A DNA stretch of 64,000 nucleotides from Caproiciproducens sp. CPB-2 (GCF_036287215.1 NZ_CP142860.1:1922001-1986000); one strand, 5' to 3'. Shown: positions 25,972-36,489, numbered from the stretch's first letter. Program-made: numbers and translations. Notes: generated by a model from the sequence alone, not told the origin.

Positions 25972-28900
25972 TTATTGTTGTATTTCCTTTACAACCGCCA
26001 CATTTTTTTCTCCGAGCAGATTTTTTAATTCCCGCACCAAAATATCGTTGACGCTGACATACATGGAAAAGGGAGCCCGCACCAGCTTTTTGGTATTGAC
26101 AAAGTAAATATAAAGCGGCGTCCTGCCGTCAAAAATGGCAAGGTATTTTTTGGCCCGGTCATAAAGCTCCGACTGCTCCTCTGGCACTTTGATGTAAAGC
26201 CCCGGGTGCGCGGGCTTTGCGGCTCCCGCACTTTTTTCGGAACCCCCGTGAAGGGAGGGAGCCGGGCCGACCGACTCACAGACCAGCTTGGCCTCTTCGT
26301 CTTCGCGCATACTGATTCTGCCGAACATTTTCACGATTTTTCCTTCCGTGATCCACTCGGCATACTGGGCGAGGATTTTCGGAAAAACCAGAACCTCCAT
26401 AGAGCCGAACATGTCTTCCAACGTCACAAACGCCATCGTGGTATTACTCTTGGTCACTTTCATTTTTACGCCGGCAATAATCCCGAGGAGAGTCACCGTA
26501 TCGCCGTCGTGAAAGCGCCCTCCGTTCTCCCTTGCGTCGTCAAGGATATCGCCGGTGCGGCTTGCGTGGACCGCGTCATACTGATTGATATATTCTGCCA
26601 TGGGATGACCGGAAAGATACATGCCGGTCACTTCTTTTTCCATGGAAAGCTTGTCGCCGGCGCTGAAATCAGGCATTTCCGCTATGGAATACTCCTCGTC
26701 GTCGGCCGTCTGGGCGGGAGTGTCGAAAAAGCCCATCTGGCCGTCCACATTGCGGCGCTTGTCGTCGTCGAGATGATCCATGATATTACCGACACTGGTC
26801 AGCATCTGCCTGCGGTTGACGCCAAGCCCGTCCAGCGCCCCGCATTTGATCAGGCTTTCCAGCGCGCGCCGGTTCAGTTCACCGTACATACGCTTGCAGA
26901 AGCCGTAGAACGTGGTATACTGCCCGTTTTCCTTCCGGTCGCGCAGGGTGCTGACAATGAATCCCCTGCCCAGATTTCTCACGGCGAGCAGGCCGAAGCG
27001 GATGTCTTTCCCCGCAACGGTAAAGCCGACGCCGCTCTGGTTGACGTTGGGCGGCAGCACGCGGATGCCCAGGCGCATACACTCGGCTATGTAAGCCGCC
27101 AGCTTATTGTTGTTGTCCAGCACGCTGGTCATCAGCGCCGCCATATATTCGCGCGGATAGAAGCATTTGAGCCAGGCGGTCTGATAGCTCAGCAGCGCGT
27201 AGGCCGCGGCGTGGGATTTGTTGAAGGCGTAGGACGCGAAGCTTTCCATTTCGCCGTAGATGGCTTTTGCCGTCGGCTCGTCCACACCCCGGCGGATGCA
27301 GCCGTCCACTTCAATCTCTCCCTTTTCGTTAGTCAGGCCGTAGAGGAAGATTTCCCGTTCCCTCTCCATCACGGCGGCTTTTTTCTTGCTCATCGCACGG
27401 CGCACGATATCCGCGCGCCCCAGCGAATAGCCCGCCAGCGTACGGAAAATCTGCATCACCTGTTCCTGATAGACAATACAGCCGTAGGTAACGTCCAGAA
27501 TATCCTTTAGCAGCGGATGGCGGTAAGAAACCTTTTCCGGATGATGGCGGTTTTCGACATAGCGCGGAATGGATTCCATCGGACCCGGGCGGTAAAGCGA
27601 AATGACCGCGATCAAGTCTTCGATGTATTCCGGCCTCAGCTGCATGATGACACTGCGCATCCCGGCGGATTCAAACTGGAACACGCCGTCGGTCGCGCCG
27701 CTGGAAAGCATGGCGTACACTTTTTTATCGTCAAGCGGAATGTCCTCAATCTGAAAACCCGGCCGCTGCGCGGCGATCATGTCCTGCGCGTCGCGGATGA
27801 CGGAGAGGTTGCGCAGGCCGAGAAAGTCCATTTTCAGCAGGCCGAGCTCTTCCAGCGTGGTCATGGTATACTGCGTGACTACGGAATCATTGTTTTTGGC
27901 AAGCGGCACATACTCCGCGACCGGCCTGTCCGTAATAACGACGCCCGCGGCGTGGGTGGAGGCGTTGCGCGGCATCCCCTCCAGCTTTCTCGCCATATCG
28001 ATCAGTTCATGAATCTGGGGATCAGTGTCGTAGCGCTGCCTTAAATCGACGGAAGCTTTGAGCGCCTTTTCCAGCGTGATGTTCGGTTCCATCGGCACCA
28101 GCTTCGCGACCCCGTCCACCGTCGCATAGGGAACCGCCATGGCGCGGCCCACATCGCGGATGGAGCCCCGCGCCGCCATGGTGCCGAAGGTGACGATCTG
28201 GGCAACATGGTCAGCGCCGTATTTCCGCACGACGTACTCGATCATTTCCTGACGGCGTTCGTCGGAAAAGTCGATGTCAAAGTCCGGCATACTGACGCGC
28301 TCGGGGTTGAGAAAGCGCTCAAACAACAGGTTGTACCGAATGGGATCGATTCCCGTAATCCCGATACAATACGCCGCAAGGCTGCCCGCGCCGGAGCCTC
28401 TTCCGGGCCCCACCGGGATACCGGCTTCCTTCGCATAGCGTACAAAATCGTAGACGATCAGGTAATAATTGACGTATCCCATATGCTCAATGGTATTTAA
28501 TTCATATTCCAGCCGCTCGACCAGCTCGCTTGCGGGGTCTTCTCCATAATGCCTGTAAAGGCCCTCGTAACATTTGTCACGGAAAAACGCCGTGTTCTCC
28601 TGTCCGTTCGGCGTATCAAAATGCGGCAGCTTGGTTTTGCCGAATTCAAACTCCACATTGCACCGCTCTGCGATACGGACCGTATTGTCCGCGGCCTCCG
28701 GATGATCCGGGAACAGGGCGCGCATTTCCTCTTCGCTCTTGTAATAGAACTGATCGCTGCCGAATTCCATACCGTCCTTATCCTCAATCGTGTGGTTGGT
28801 CTGGATACAAAGGAGGATATGATGCATTTTATTGTCTTCCTGACTGATGTAATGGCAGTCGTTGGTCACAATAAGCGGGATTCCCGTTTCCTCCGAAAGC

Positions 28901-29469
28901 TTTATGATGGACGGATTGATGCGCTTTTGCTCTCTCAGACCGTGATCCTGCAGCTCCAGATAGAAATTGTCCTCCCCAAAAATATCGCGGTAGCGCAGAG
29001 CGGCTTCCTTTGCTCCGTTGTAGTCGCCCGCGGTCAGGGCGCGCGGGATTTCTCCCGCAAGGCAGGCGGAAAGGGCAATGAGCCCCTCATGGTGCTCCCG
29101 TAAAAGGTCGAAATCCACGCGCGGCTTGCTGTAAAAACCCTCCGTCCATGACTTCGATACCATGGCGATCAGATTCTGGTAGCCGGTGTTGTTTTCACAG
29201 AGAAGGACCAGATGCCGGTGCTCCGAGTCCAGCTCGTGCACCTTGTCAAAGCGCGTGCGCTGGGCGACGTAGACCTCGCACCCGATGATCGGCTTGATGC
29301 CGCGCTTTTTGGCTTCCTTATAAAAATCGACCGCGCCGTACATGACCCCGTGGTCGGTAATCGCTACGGCGGTGTCTCCCCGCCCGGCGGCGGTATTCAG
29401 CAGCTCTGTGATACGGCACGCGCCGTCCAGCAGGCTGTACTCGGTGTGCAGATGCAGATGAACAAACAT
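25972..29469 (-). CDS. dnaE: DNA polymerase III alpha subunit (DnaE type)
   Basis: 1165 aa. The N-terminal PHP domain has FVHLHLHTEYSLLDGA and AITDHGVMYG. The C-family polymerase core contains GPGRGSGAGSLAAYCIGIT and the catalytic aspartates in PDFDIDFSDERR. A helix-hairpin-helix region and an OB fold (DTVTLLGIIAGVKMKVTKS) follow. In Firmicutes DnaE extends primers on the lagging strand alongside PolC. It is downstream of whiA with a 24-nt gap. Confidence 0.97.
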   Translation of the reverse strand: MFVHLHLHTEYSLLDGACRITELLNTAAGRGDTAVAITDHGVMYGAVDFYKEAKKRGIKPIIGCEVYVAQRTRFDKVHELDSEHRHLVLLCENNTGYQNLIAMVSKSWTEGFYSKPRVDFDLLREHHEGLIALSACLAGEIPRALTAGDYNGAKEAALRYRDIFGEDNFYLELQDHGLREQKRINPSIIKLSEETGIPLIVTNDCHYISQEDNKMHHILLCIQTNHTIEDKDGMEFGSDQFYYKSEEEMRALFPDHPEAADNTVRIAERCNVEFEFGKTKLPHFDTPNGQENTAFFRDKCYEGLYRHYGEDPASELVERLEYELNTIEHMGYVNYYLIVYDFVRYAKEAGIPVGPGRGSGAGSLAAYCIGITGIDPIRYNLLFERFLNPERVSMPDFDIDFSDERRQEMIEYVVRKYGADHVAQIVTFGTMAARGSIRDVGRAMAVPYATVDGVAKLVPMEPNITLEKALKASVDLRQRYDTDPQIHELIDMARKLEGMPRNASTHAAGVVITDRPVAEYVPLAKNNDSVVTQYTMTTLEELGLLKMDFLGLRNLSVIRDAQDMIAAQRPGFQIEDIPLDDKKVYAMLSSGATDGVFQFESAGMRSVIMQLRPEYIEDLIAVISLYRPGPMESIPRYVENRHHPEKVSYRHPLLKDILDVTYGCIVYQEQVMQIFRTLAGYSLGRADIVRRAMSKKKAAVMEREREIFLYGLTNEKGEIEVDGCIRRGVDEPTAKAIYGEMESFASYAFNKSHAAAYALLSYQTAWLKCFYPREYMAALMTSVLDNNNKLAAYIAECMRLGIRVLPPNVNQSGVGFTVAGKDIRFGLLAVRNLGRGFIVSTLRDRKENGQYTTFYGFCKRMYGELNRRALESLIKCGALDGLGVNRRQMLTSVGNIMDHLDDDKRRNVDGQMGFFDTPAQTADDEEYSIAEMPDFSAGDKLSMEKEVTGMYLSGHPMAEYINQYDAVHASRTGDILDDARENGGRFHDGDTVTLLGIIAGVKMKVTKSNTTMAFVTLEDMFGSMEVLVFPKILAQYAEWITEGKIVKMFGRISMREDEEAKLVCESVGPAPSLHGGSEKSAGAAKPAHPGLYIKVPEEQSELYDRAKKYLAIFDGRTPLYIYFVNTKKLVRAPFSMYVSVNDILVRELKNLLGEKNVAVVKEIQQ

Positions 29470-29493
29470 GTGCGGTACCCTCCTGTCAGTTCT

Positions 29494-30414
29494 TTATAAT
29501 ACTCTCGCAAACTCCATAATGCGCTGCAGACGGTGGTTCACCCCGGACCGGCTGAGCGGTTCGGAGAGCGTCGCGCCGAGCTCGCGGAGCGACATTTCGG
29601 GATACCGGCAGCGCAGCACGGCAAGCTCCCGCAGTTCCTCCGGCAGTGCGGACAATCCCCCGGCCGAACGGATGATCTTTTCGATTGCGACAATCTGTTC
29701 CGCCGCGGCGGACGCCGTCTTGTCAATATTCGCCGTCTCAAAATTGGTTTTCCGGTTGACGTTGTTGCGGACCTCTTTCAGCATTTTGACCTGCATCAGG
29801 CTCATGGCGGCCTTTCCGGCGCCCATAAAGGTCAGGAAATCCGCGACATGCTCGCTCCCCTTGATATAGACTACGTACGAACCCTTCCGGTTCAGCAGAC
29901 CCGGCTGCAGGTCGAGCTCATAGATTTCGCTGATAAAGGCGCATAAATCCCTGGCAAGGTTCATAAACGGCACCACGAATTCCAGATGATAGTCCTTGCT
30001 GGGGTCGGATACGGTGCCGCAGGAAAGAAAAACGCCCCGCAGAAACGCGCAGGCGCAGCAATCGTTTTCCATATTGGCACGGTTGATCCGAAGATGGATT
30101 TCTTTTCCCGTGTGCCCGAAACAGGAAAGCACCTCTTCCCTTTGTCCGCCGCCGGATACGGCAACGGTAAAAGCGCTTTTGCGCTCCTTCCGGCGCAAAA
30201 GGGAGGTGGAAACATCCACGACCACCCCGGCGGTTTCCGCGGTAAGCTGCGCGGCCCTGTGAGCGGCGGCGGTGTTTTGAATCGTCAGGGAAACGGCATT
30301 TTGAGAAAAGCTGCGGCCGAATAAAAGCATGCCGTAGCATTCCGCTTTCCGGCAGCAGGATTTTTGCGGCATCGCCTGACAAAGTTCGGTTTTTGTTTCA
30401 GACGCAAATGACAT
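29494..30414 (-). CDS. whiA: DNA-binding protein WhiA
   Basis: 306 aa. It has a LAGLIDADG-like N-terminal domain without nuclease residues (ACAFLRGVFLSCGTVSDPSKDYHLEFV) and a C-terminal HTH (EMSLRELGATLSEPLSRSGVNHRL). WhiA influences cell division and sporulation-related differentiation in Gram-positives. It is part of the conserved rapZ-whiA pair, 21 nt downstream of rapZ. Confidence 0.95.
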   Translation of the reverse strand: MSFASETKTELCQAMPQKSCCRKAECYGMLLFGRSFSQNAVSLTIQNTAAAHRAAQLTAETAGVVVDVSTSLLRRKERKSAFTVAVSGGGQREEVLSCFGHTGKEIHLRINRANMENDCCACAFLRGVFLSCGTVSDPSKDYHLEFVVPFMNLARDLCAFISEIYELDLQPGLLNRKGSYVVYIKGSEHVADFLTFMGAGKAAMSLMQVKMLKEVRNNVNRKTNFETANIDKTASAAAEQIVAIEKIIRSAGGLSALPEELRELAVLRCRYPEMSLRELGATLSEPLSRSGVNHRLQRIMEFARVL

Positions 30415-30435
30415 TTTTGTACGCTCCCGATTCTG

Positions 30436-31296
30436 TTATTGCTTTTGGATATCGCGGTGGTTGACGCTTGTCCTCCTGTTCTGTTCCAGCAGATGGTTGT
30501 ACAGAAGCTGGGCCAGGGCAACGGAGCGATGATGCCCGCCGGTGCAGCCGATCGCAATCACGAGCTGGCTTTTCCCCTCGTTGCAGTAGAGCGGGATCAT
30601 GTAATCGATCAGATTCAGAAAGCGTTCGATAAAGCCCTGCGTCTGCTCCCATTTCATCACATAGCTGCGCACCGGCTCGTCAAGCCCGGTCAGGTTGCGT
30701 AAATCCTCAACATAGTAGGGGTTCGGCAGACAGCGCACGTCAAACACCAGATCCGACTCGGCGGGAATCCCGTACTTGAAACCAAAGGAAACGCAGTGGA
30801 TCATCAGCGCGTCGGAGGAATCGCCCAGGAACAGGCTGGAAATGCGTTCTTTCAATTGCGCGGGAGAAAGATACGAGGTATCGATGATATAGTCCGCGCA
30901 TTCGCGGACCGGCTTTAAAACATCCCGTTCCAGCTTTACGGCCTGTTCCAGCGAGCCGAGACAATTTTCCACCAGCGGATGCTTGCGGCGGGTTTCCTTA
31001 AAACGGTTCATCAGCACAGAATCGTTCGCGTCCAGAAACAGGATTTTATATTCCTTATTCTCGCTTTTCATCTGGTCAAGCGTTTCAAACAGGCTGGAAA
31101 ACATGTCCCCTCCGCGGATATCGGTGACGACCGCCACCCGCGACAGCGTGCCTTTCGCCTGTTTGGACATTTCATAAAAAGCGATGATCAGCTTGGGAGG
31201 GATATTATCGATGCAGTAAAAGCCAATATCCTCCAACGCGTCAATGGCGCGGGATTTCCCCGCGCCCGAAAGGCCCGTAATAATTAGAAACTCCAT
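30436..31296 (-). CDS. rapZ: RNase adapter protein RapZ (YvcJ)
   Basis: 286 aa. N-terminal P-loop GLSGAGKSRAIDALED; C-terminal conserved IGCTGGHHRSVALAQLL. RapZ/YvcJ binds nucleotides and, in E. coli, steers small-RNA cleavage in cell-wall amino-sugar control; in Bacillus the role is linked to competence. Located between murB and whiA, as in most Firmicutes. Confidence 0.95.
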   Translation of the reverse strand: MEFLIITGLSGAGKSRAIDALEDIGFYCIDNIPPKLIIAFYEMSKQAKGTLSRVAVVTDIRGGDMFSSLFETLDQMKSENKEYKILFLDANDSVLMNRFKETRRKHPLVENCLGSLEQAVKLERDVLKPVRECADYIIDTSYLSPAQLKERISSLFLGDSSDALMIHCVSFGFKYGIPAESDLVFDVRCLPNPYYVEDLRNLTGLDEPVRSYVMKWEQTQGFIERFLNLIDYMIPLYCNEGKSQLVIAIGCTGGHHRSVALAQLLYNHLLEQNRRTSVNHRDIQKQ

Positions 31297-31305
31297 ATTT
31301 CCTCC

Positions 31306-32217
31306 CTAACCGCCAATGGTTTTCACTTCGCATTCCAAAGATATCTTCGTCTGCTGATAAACCGTATCCTGGATGATTTTAATCAGCTCCGTCACATCCC
31401 GGCAGGTCGCGCCGCCGGTGTTGACAATAAAGCCCGCGTGCTTGGGGCTGACCATCGCGCCCCCCACCGTTCTGCCCTTCAGGCCGCAGGCCTCTATGAG
31501 GGTGCCGGCAAAGTGGCCTTCCGGCCGTTTAAACACGCTTCCCGCGCTCGGCAGTTCCAGCGGCTGCTTTGATTTTCTGCGGCGGTAAAGGTCATCCATT
31601 TCCGCCGAAATTTCGTCCTGATCTCCCGGCTTCAGATCGAGCCTGAGCTCCAGAATGGTGTATCCGTTGTCGGTATAGGCGCTGCGGCGGTAACCCAGCT
31701 GCAGCGCTTCGCCGGACAGCATGCCGATTTTCCCTTCCTTTGTAACATGCGTGCAGGAAAGAAGCACGCTCTTCATTTCCTGATTGTAGGCGCCCGCGTT
31801 CATAAACGCGGCTCCGCCCGCCGCGCCGGGAATTCCCCACGCGAACTCAAGGCCGGTCAGCGAATGCTCCCTGGCGAAAACGCAGACTCCCGCCAGGGAC
31901 GCGCCCGCGCCGCAGGAAACCGTACCGTCCGGGTTCTGTCTGATTTCGCGGAACTCGCCGTCCAGCGCGACAACCGCGCCCCGTATCCCGTTGTCGCTCA
32001 CAAGCATGTTGGAGCCGTTGCCGATCGGCATCAGGGGTACTTTTAGTTCGGCCGCCGCGCGGTACAGTTTCTGGATTTCCGCACGTGAGGACACGGTAAT
32101 AAACAAATCCGCCGGTCCCCCGATTTTAAAGGTGGTGTGCCGGCTCATCGGTTCTTTACGGCTGACCTTACAGCCCAGGTCTTCCGCCGTCAGGGCAAGC
32201 TGTTCTAAATGATTCAT
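31306..32217 (-). CDS. murB: UDP-N-acetylenolpyruvoylglucosamine reductase
   Basis: FAD enzyme that makes UDP-N-acetylmuramic acid from the MurA product. 303 aa. FAD-binding blocks MPIGNGSNMLVSD and GIPGAAGGAAFMNAGAYNQEM; the catalytic Ser is in LPSAGSVFKRP. Nine nucleotides separate it from rapZ. Confidence 0.96.
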   Translation of the reverse strand: MNHLEQLALTAEDLGCKVSRKEPMSRHTTFKIGGPADLFITVSSRAEIQKLYRAAAELKVPLMPIGNGSNMLVSDNGIRGAVVALDGEFREIRQNPDGTVSCGAGASLAGVCVFAREHSLTGLEFAWGIPGAAGGAAFMNAGAYNQEMKSVLLSCTHVTKEGKIGMLSGEALQLGYRRSAYTDNGYTILELRLDLKPGDQDEISAEMDDLYRRRKSKQPLELPSAGSVFKRPEGHFAGTLIEACGLKGRTVGGAMVSPKHAGFIVNTGGATCRDVTELIKIIQDTVYQQTKISLECEVKTIGG

Positions 32218-32285
32218 CGTTTCCTCCGGCTATTCCGACAGTGTCGATCGGATTTTTACGGCAATCCGGACAGTCGGAATCATTT

Positions 32286-33026
32286 TTACTGTAATAAAGG
32301 ATCGCTAAAAACATTCGTATACTCTCTGAGGTATGCCTGAAAACGCTCCACGCTGGAATTCACCACAAGCTCCTCGGGGAAATCCAGTTCCTTCAGCAGC
32401 GCCAGCGACCGGTCAAAACAGCCCACCAGGCTGGAAAAATGGGAATCCGTGTTGACAATCACCGGCACACCGCGCTTTTTACAGATTTCCATGATTTTTT
32501 TGCAGTTGGGGATGGACGATTCCCTTCCGGTAAAGCTGCTTTCGTTCAGCTCCACCAGCTTTCCCCGCCGCCCGAATTCCGGGATTACCGACTCGTAGTC
32601 GTACCGGTATTTCTGCGTACCGCTGTGCCCGATTACATGAATATGCGGATTTTTCGCAATATTCATCCATGCGTTTGTAACTTCCTCGACAGTCGGTCTT
32701 TCCTTCGGAACCGCTTCCGCGTGAATGGAGGCAACCACCCAGTCCATCGTAGAGATGCTGTCCTTTTCAAGGTCGATATTGCCGTCAAAATCAATGATAT
32801 TGGTCTCCTGCCCGCGCAGGACAAGCACCCCTTCGAGAAGATGAGGAATGATCCTTAAATTGTGAAAGTACCAGCGGCCCGGCGCTCCCGGCATGGTGAT
32901 GCCATGGTCGGTAATGGCGATGGCATAAAGCTTCTTTAAAAACGCTGCGTGTACCATTTCCTGCAAGGTGCTGTAGGCGTGTGTGGACGCGAGCGTATGC
33001 GTATGGGTATCTGCGATGATATTCAT
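32286..33026 (-). CDS. PHP-domain phosphatase/hydrolase (YcdX-like)
   Basis: 246 aa, a single PHP domain with metal-ligand motifs ADTHTHTLAS, AITDHG, HVIGHSG and NTDSHF. Related YcdX-type enzymes are trinuclear zinc phosphatases. It sits between hprK and murB in the conserved cluster. Substrate unknown. Confidence 0.88.
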   Translation of the reverse strand: MNIIADTHTHTLASTHAYSTLQEMVHAAFLKKLYAIAITDHGITMPGAPGRWYFHNLRIIPHLLEGVLVLRGQETNIIDFDGNIDLEKDSISTMDWVVASIHAEAVPKERPTVEEVTNAWMNIAKNPHIHVIGHSGTQKYRYDYESVIPEFGRRGKLVELNESSFTGRESSIPNCKKIMEICKKRGVPVIVNTDSHFSSLVGCFDRSLALLKELDFPEELVVNSSVERFQAYLREYTNVFSDPLLQ

Positions 33027-33059
33027 ATTTACTCCCAGCTTCTATTCCCTATTCCCGTA

Positions 33060-34025
33060 TTATAAATCCAGATCCAGCTTTTTTTCCGATTCCTGCAGCA
33101 CGGAAATATCCATGCCGAGATTCTGCATCAGCTCCTGCGCCGCGTTGTAGCCCATCTTTTTCTGACGGTTGTTCATGGCGGCCACCTCGATGATGATCGC
33201 GAGGTTTCTGCCCGGCTTCACCGGAATGGTCAGCACGGGCACCTTGATGCCAAGAATTTCCGTGTATTCGCTGTCGATGCCCATGCGGTCGTAAACCTTG
33301 TTATTGTCCCAGATTTCCAGGTTGATCACCATATCGATCTTTTCCGTCAGCTTGACGGCGCCCATACCGAAAATGCGGCGGGCGTTAATAATGCCTATGC
33401 CGCGAAGCTCAATAAAATGCCGAATGTTATCCGGGGCCTGTCCGACCAGCGATTTGGCGGACACCTTGCGTATTTCCACCGCGTCGTCCGCTATGAGGCG
33501 GTGGCCGCGCTTAATCAGTTCAATGGCCGTTTCGCTTTTGCCAACACCGCTGTCGCCGACCAGAAGGATTCCCTCGCCGTAAACCTCGATCAGCACTCCA
33601 TGGCGCGTAATCCGCGGGGCAAGCTCCACGTTCATGAAGGAAACCAGGGAAGCCACCAGGCTGGAGGTCGTCTCCGGCGTTGTTAAAAGCGGTATTTCAT
33701 GGGCTTTGACCGCTTCCAGCAGTTCGGACATCGGCTCTATGCTGCGCGCAATAATCGCGGCGGGAGGCTTTTGGGAAAAAATCTCGTTCAGAACTGTGCT
33801 GCGTTTATCGGAGGAAATCGACCTCAAAAAGGAGGCCTCCGCGTTGCCGAAAATAATAATGCGCCTTGTATCGTAATAATCATAGAACCCGTTCAGCTCC
33901 AGTCCCGGACGGTTGACATCCGTGGAAGAAATCAGAATTTCTTTAGGGTCTCCGGGCATATAAATCGTATCCAGCGACAGTTCGCCGATCACCTTGGACA
34001 GAGGCACCGTAAAATTGCTGCTCAA
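33060..34025 (-). CDS. hprK: HPr kinase/phosphorylase
   Basis: 321 aa. Phosphorylates Ser46 of HPr for carbon catabolite control. The C-terminal kinase domain has Walker A GDSGVGKSETAIEL and the HprK signature IELRGIGIINARRIFG; the N-terminal domain has the usual DRTP-like fold. First gene of the hprK-PHP-murB-rapZ-whiA-dnaE-pfkA series. Confidence 0.97.
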   Translation of the reverse strand: MSSNFTVPLSKVIGELSLDTIYMPGDPKEILISSTDVNRPGLELNGFYDYYDTRRIIIFGNAEASFLRSISSDKRSTVLNEIFSQKPPAAIIARSIEPMSELLEAVKAHEIPLLTTPETTSSLVASLVSFMNVELAPRITRHGVLIEVYGEGILLVGDSGVGKSETAIELIKRGHRLIADDAVEIRKVSAKSLVGQAPDNIRHFIELRGIGIINARRIFGMGAVKLTEKIDMVINLEIWDNNKVYDRMGIDSEYTEILGIKVPVLTIPVKPGRNLAIIIEVAAMNNRQKKMGYNAAQELMQNLGMDISVLQESEKKLDLDL

Positions 34026-34138
34026 AAAAACACCTGCTTCCCTCTTTTTATAATATATAGAATATTATGATATATTTATTATATCTCAACCGGCGAAAAG
34101 TTTAAAGCCAATAATTAAATAATATCGTACGCTTTCCG

Positions 34139-34177
34139 GAAAAATACCTCCGTCCGCAGTTTCCTGCAGCCGGAGGT
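34139..34177 (-). terminator. Terminator of cdaA-cdaR
   Basis: On the minus strand, ACCTCCGGCTGCAG, loop GAAA, CTGCGGACGGAGGT, then ATTTTT. It lies about 70 nt after the cdaR stop. The rest of the 220-nt gap to hprK holds only the hprK promoter region. Confidence 0.8.
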
Positions 34178-34245
34178 GATTCTATCCGTTTTCACGGCGT
34201 CATTCATTTCGTTGCCGGGGGTGAATACAGCAGATTTTTCACAGG

Positions 34246-35523
34246 CTATCCGCTTTTAGAAGTGACACTGATATTCGCCATATAGCTTCCGTAGACCCAG
34301 GTGCTTACGGAATTCCCCACACTGATGGTGACCGGCATTTCCGTGTGCCCGGTGAAATTTTCTTTGCCGGACATATCGATCTGAGCGGAAAGGCTGTTTT
34401 CCGTCAGCTTGGAAATCTCAGCCTCCGGCCCGACAACCGTAACCGTCAGGGTCTTGGTATAAACGGTGGCGGACTTGTCAGCCGCGAGATTCTTAACGGT
34501 GAAATTATTGACAACCATTTGCCGCGTGGCCATGGAGCTCAAATCCAGCGTAACCTTGGCAACCGGAACATTGCTCAGGTTCTTGCAGGTCGCCGGAAGG
34601 GTCACGTTCACGTCAAAGGAATTTCTCGTCGGGCTGATGCCCGAAAAATCCAGCGGAGCAAGACTGACCTCCGTCAGATTGGCCAGCACATCCTGCGGAC
34701 CCGCCACTTCGATGGTCTGGGGGTCAATTTTGATCTGGCCGGAGGAAAGCGACAGCCCCAGAGGCTTGTTGGTAAAGTTCACGCTGAGAGGCAGGACCTG
34801 CCTTGCAAGGACTGGAATGGTGACATCCACCTTCTGCTCGCTCATTTTCAGCTTGTTGCTTGTGATTTTATTGCCGTTTGCATCGTACATGACCAAATCG
34901 GTCGTAAAGCTCCTGGATTCTCTCAGCGTGTCGCTGATCTCGTACTGTACGGACACCCTGTTGATCTGTGAGACTTCCTTTTCAGGGCCCGAAACCGTGA
35001 CCGTGTCGCTGCTGAAGGTAGGCGCGCTGACAAAAAAAGCGGGATCCGACTGATAACCCGGCTTGTATTTGATGTCATTCTGGATGGTAAAGGTCTTTTC
35101 CGCATACCGGTCCACTGTGATGATCGCCTGGCTGGGGGAAATGGAAACCCACTCGTAATCGGAAAGGGTCCCTTTTTTCTGTACCGACAAATTAAATGTA
35201 TAGCTTCCGGGGCTGGTAATGGTCGAGGCCAGCGGAGCGACGACCTGCATATCGGAAGCCTTGATCTGATTGACAATCAGGCTGTTGCCTTTAATGGATA
35301 CGGTCGCGGTCTGGTCGACCGGGCTGAAAACCTTTAACCCGTCCTCCTGCGCGGCGTCCGAAAGATTGATGACGACCGGCACATCGGTGATTTGCCGGGG
35401 AAACTCCTCGGTGTTTCCGGTAGCCATAAAAATCCACAGGACAATGGAGAAAAGGACGGAAAACAGCATTACAAATTTATCGTCATAAAATAAACGGCCT
35501 ATATTAAATTTTTTATTTTTCAT
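34246..35523 (-). CDS. cdaR: CdaR/YbbR-domain regulator of diadenylate cyclase
   Basis: 425 aa. One N-terminal TM helix (VMLFSVLFSIVLWIFMATG), then an extracytoplasmic region of about four YbbR repeats rich in beta-strands. CdaR binds and modulates the c-di-AMP cyclase CdaA. Its start overlaps the cdaA stop by 4 nt. The glmM gene that often follows is not here. Confidence 0.93.
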   Translation of the reverse strand: MKNKKFNIGRLFYDDKFVMLFSVLFSIVLWIFMATGNTEEFPRQITDVPVVINLSDAAQEDGLKVFSPVDQTATVSIKGNSLIVNQIKASDMQVVAPLASTITSPGSYTFNLSVQKKGTLSDYEWVSISPSQAIITVDRYAEKTFTIQNDIKYKPGYQSDPAFFVSAPTFSSDTVTVSGPEKEVSQINRVSVQYEISDTLRESRSFTTDLVMYDANGNKITSNKLKMSEQKVDVTIPVLARQVLPLSVNFTNKPLGLSLSSGQIKIDPQTIEVAGPQDVLANLTEVSLAPLDFSGISPTRNSFDVNVTLPATCKNLSNVPVAKVTLDLSSMATRQMVVNNFTVKNLAADKSATVYTKTLTVTVVGPEAEISKLTENSLSAQIDMSGKENFTGHTEMPVTISVGNSVSTWVYGSYMANISVTSKSG

Positions 35524-36404
35524 TTCTTTTTCGCCCTCCTTATCGAAGGGATAATGCTCTGGCGCTTCTCGCCCGATTCGGCCTCACTGGTCAGAATCAG
35601 GTTTTCCAGCTCGCTTTTCAGCGTTTCCCTGGTGTAATTGCGCGTGAGGACGCCGTTTACGGCAACGGAAATCTGCCCCGTTTCTTCGGACACCACAACC
35701 ACGACGGCATCGGAGTTCTCACTCATGCCGATCGCGGCGCGGTGGCGGGTACCGAGTTCAATGCTGACGCTGTCGTTCTTTGTCAGCGGCAGAATGCAGC
35801 CAGCGGCATACACCATACCGCTGCGCATAATCATGGCGCCGTCGTGAAGCGGAGCCTTGTTGAAGAAGATATTGCAGATAATGGGCGAGGACGGAATGGC
35901 ATTCACCACCGTACCCGTATCAATAATATCGCCCAGCTTTGTCTGCATTTCAAAAACAATCAGGGCGCCCGTTTTCTGTTTCTGCAAAACCGCCGCGGCA
36001 TCGACAACGGCATTCACGCCCCTGCGGTTTTGCTGCCTCAGCGTTTCAAGATCATCGTTTGAAACACCGAACAGCCAGTGCTTATTCCCCATCCCGCTGC
36101 GGCCGATCTGTTCCAGCGCACGCCGGATTTCCGGCTGAAAGACCACCATAATGGCCACAACGCTGAATTGAAAAAAATAGGTCAGCAGGTTTTTCATCAT
36201 ATAAAGCTTCAGGGCATAGGACACACCCCACACGGCCAGAAGCACAATAATTCCTTTAATCAGCTGCTCCGCTCTTGTTTCACGAACCAGTTTTATTCCA
36301 CTGTAAATGATAAAGGAAACCAGAATGACGTCCAACGCATCGGAAACACGAAACAGTTTCACAATACCGATAAACGAATTCCATATGGTCACAACGACAT
36401 CCAT
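35520..36404 (-). CDS. cdaA: Diadenylate cyclase CdaA
   Basis: 294 aa. Three N-terminal TM helices, then the DAC domain with catalytic LHDGAMIMR and GTRHRAAIG motifs. Makes c-di-AMP from two ATP at the membrane; c-di-AMP controls potassium and osmolyte uptake and cell-wall homeostasis. Operon with cdaR. Confidence 0.96.
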   Translation of the reverse strand: MDVVVTIWNSFIGIVKLFRVSDALDVILVSFIIYSGIKLVRETRAEQLIKGIIVLLAVWGVSYALKLYMMKNLLTYFFQFSVVAIMVVFQPEIRRALEQIGRSGMGNKHWLFGVSNDDLETLRQQNRRGVNAVVDAAAVLQKQKTGALIVFEMQTKLGDIIDTGTVVNAIPSSPIICNIFFNKAPLHDGAMIMRSGMVYAAGCILPLTKNDSVSIELGTRHRAAIGMSENSDAVVVVVSEETGQISVAVNGVLTRNYTRETLKSELENLILTSEAESGEKRQSIIPSIRRAKKK

Positions 36405-36489
36405 AACTTACTTCCTTCCGTCAGAATAAAACACATCCCTTATAATTTTAACATATATAATTTGATATGCAATCCTTTTATCTTTATTT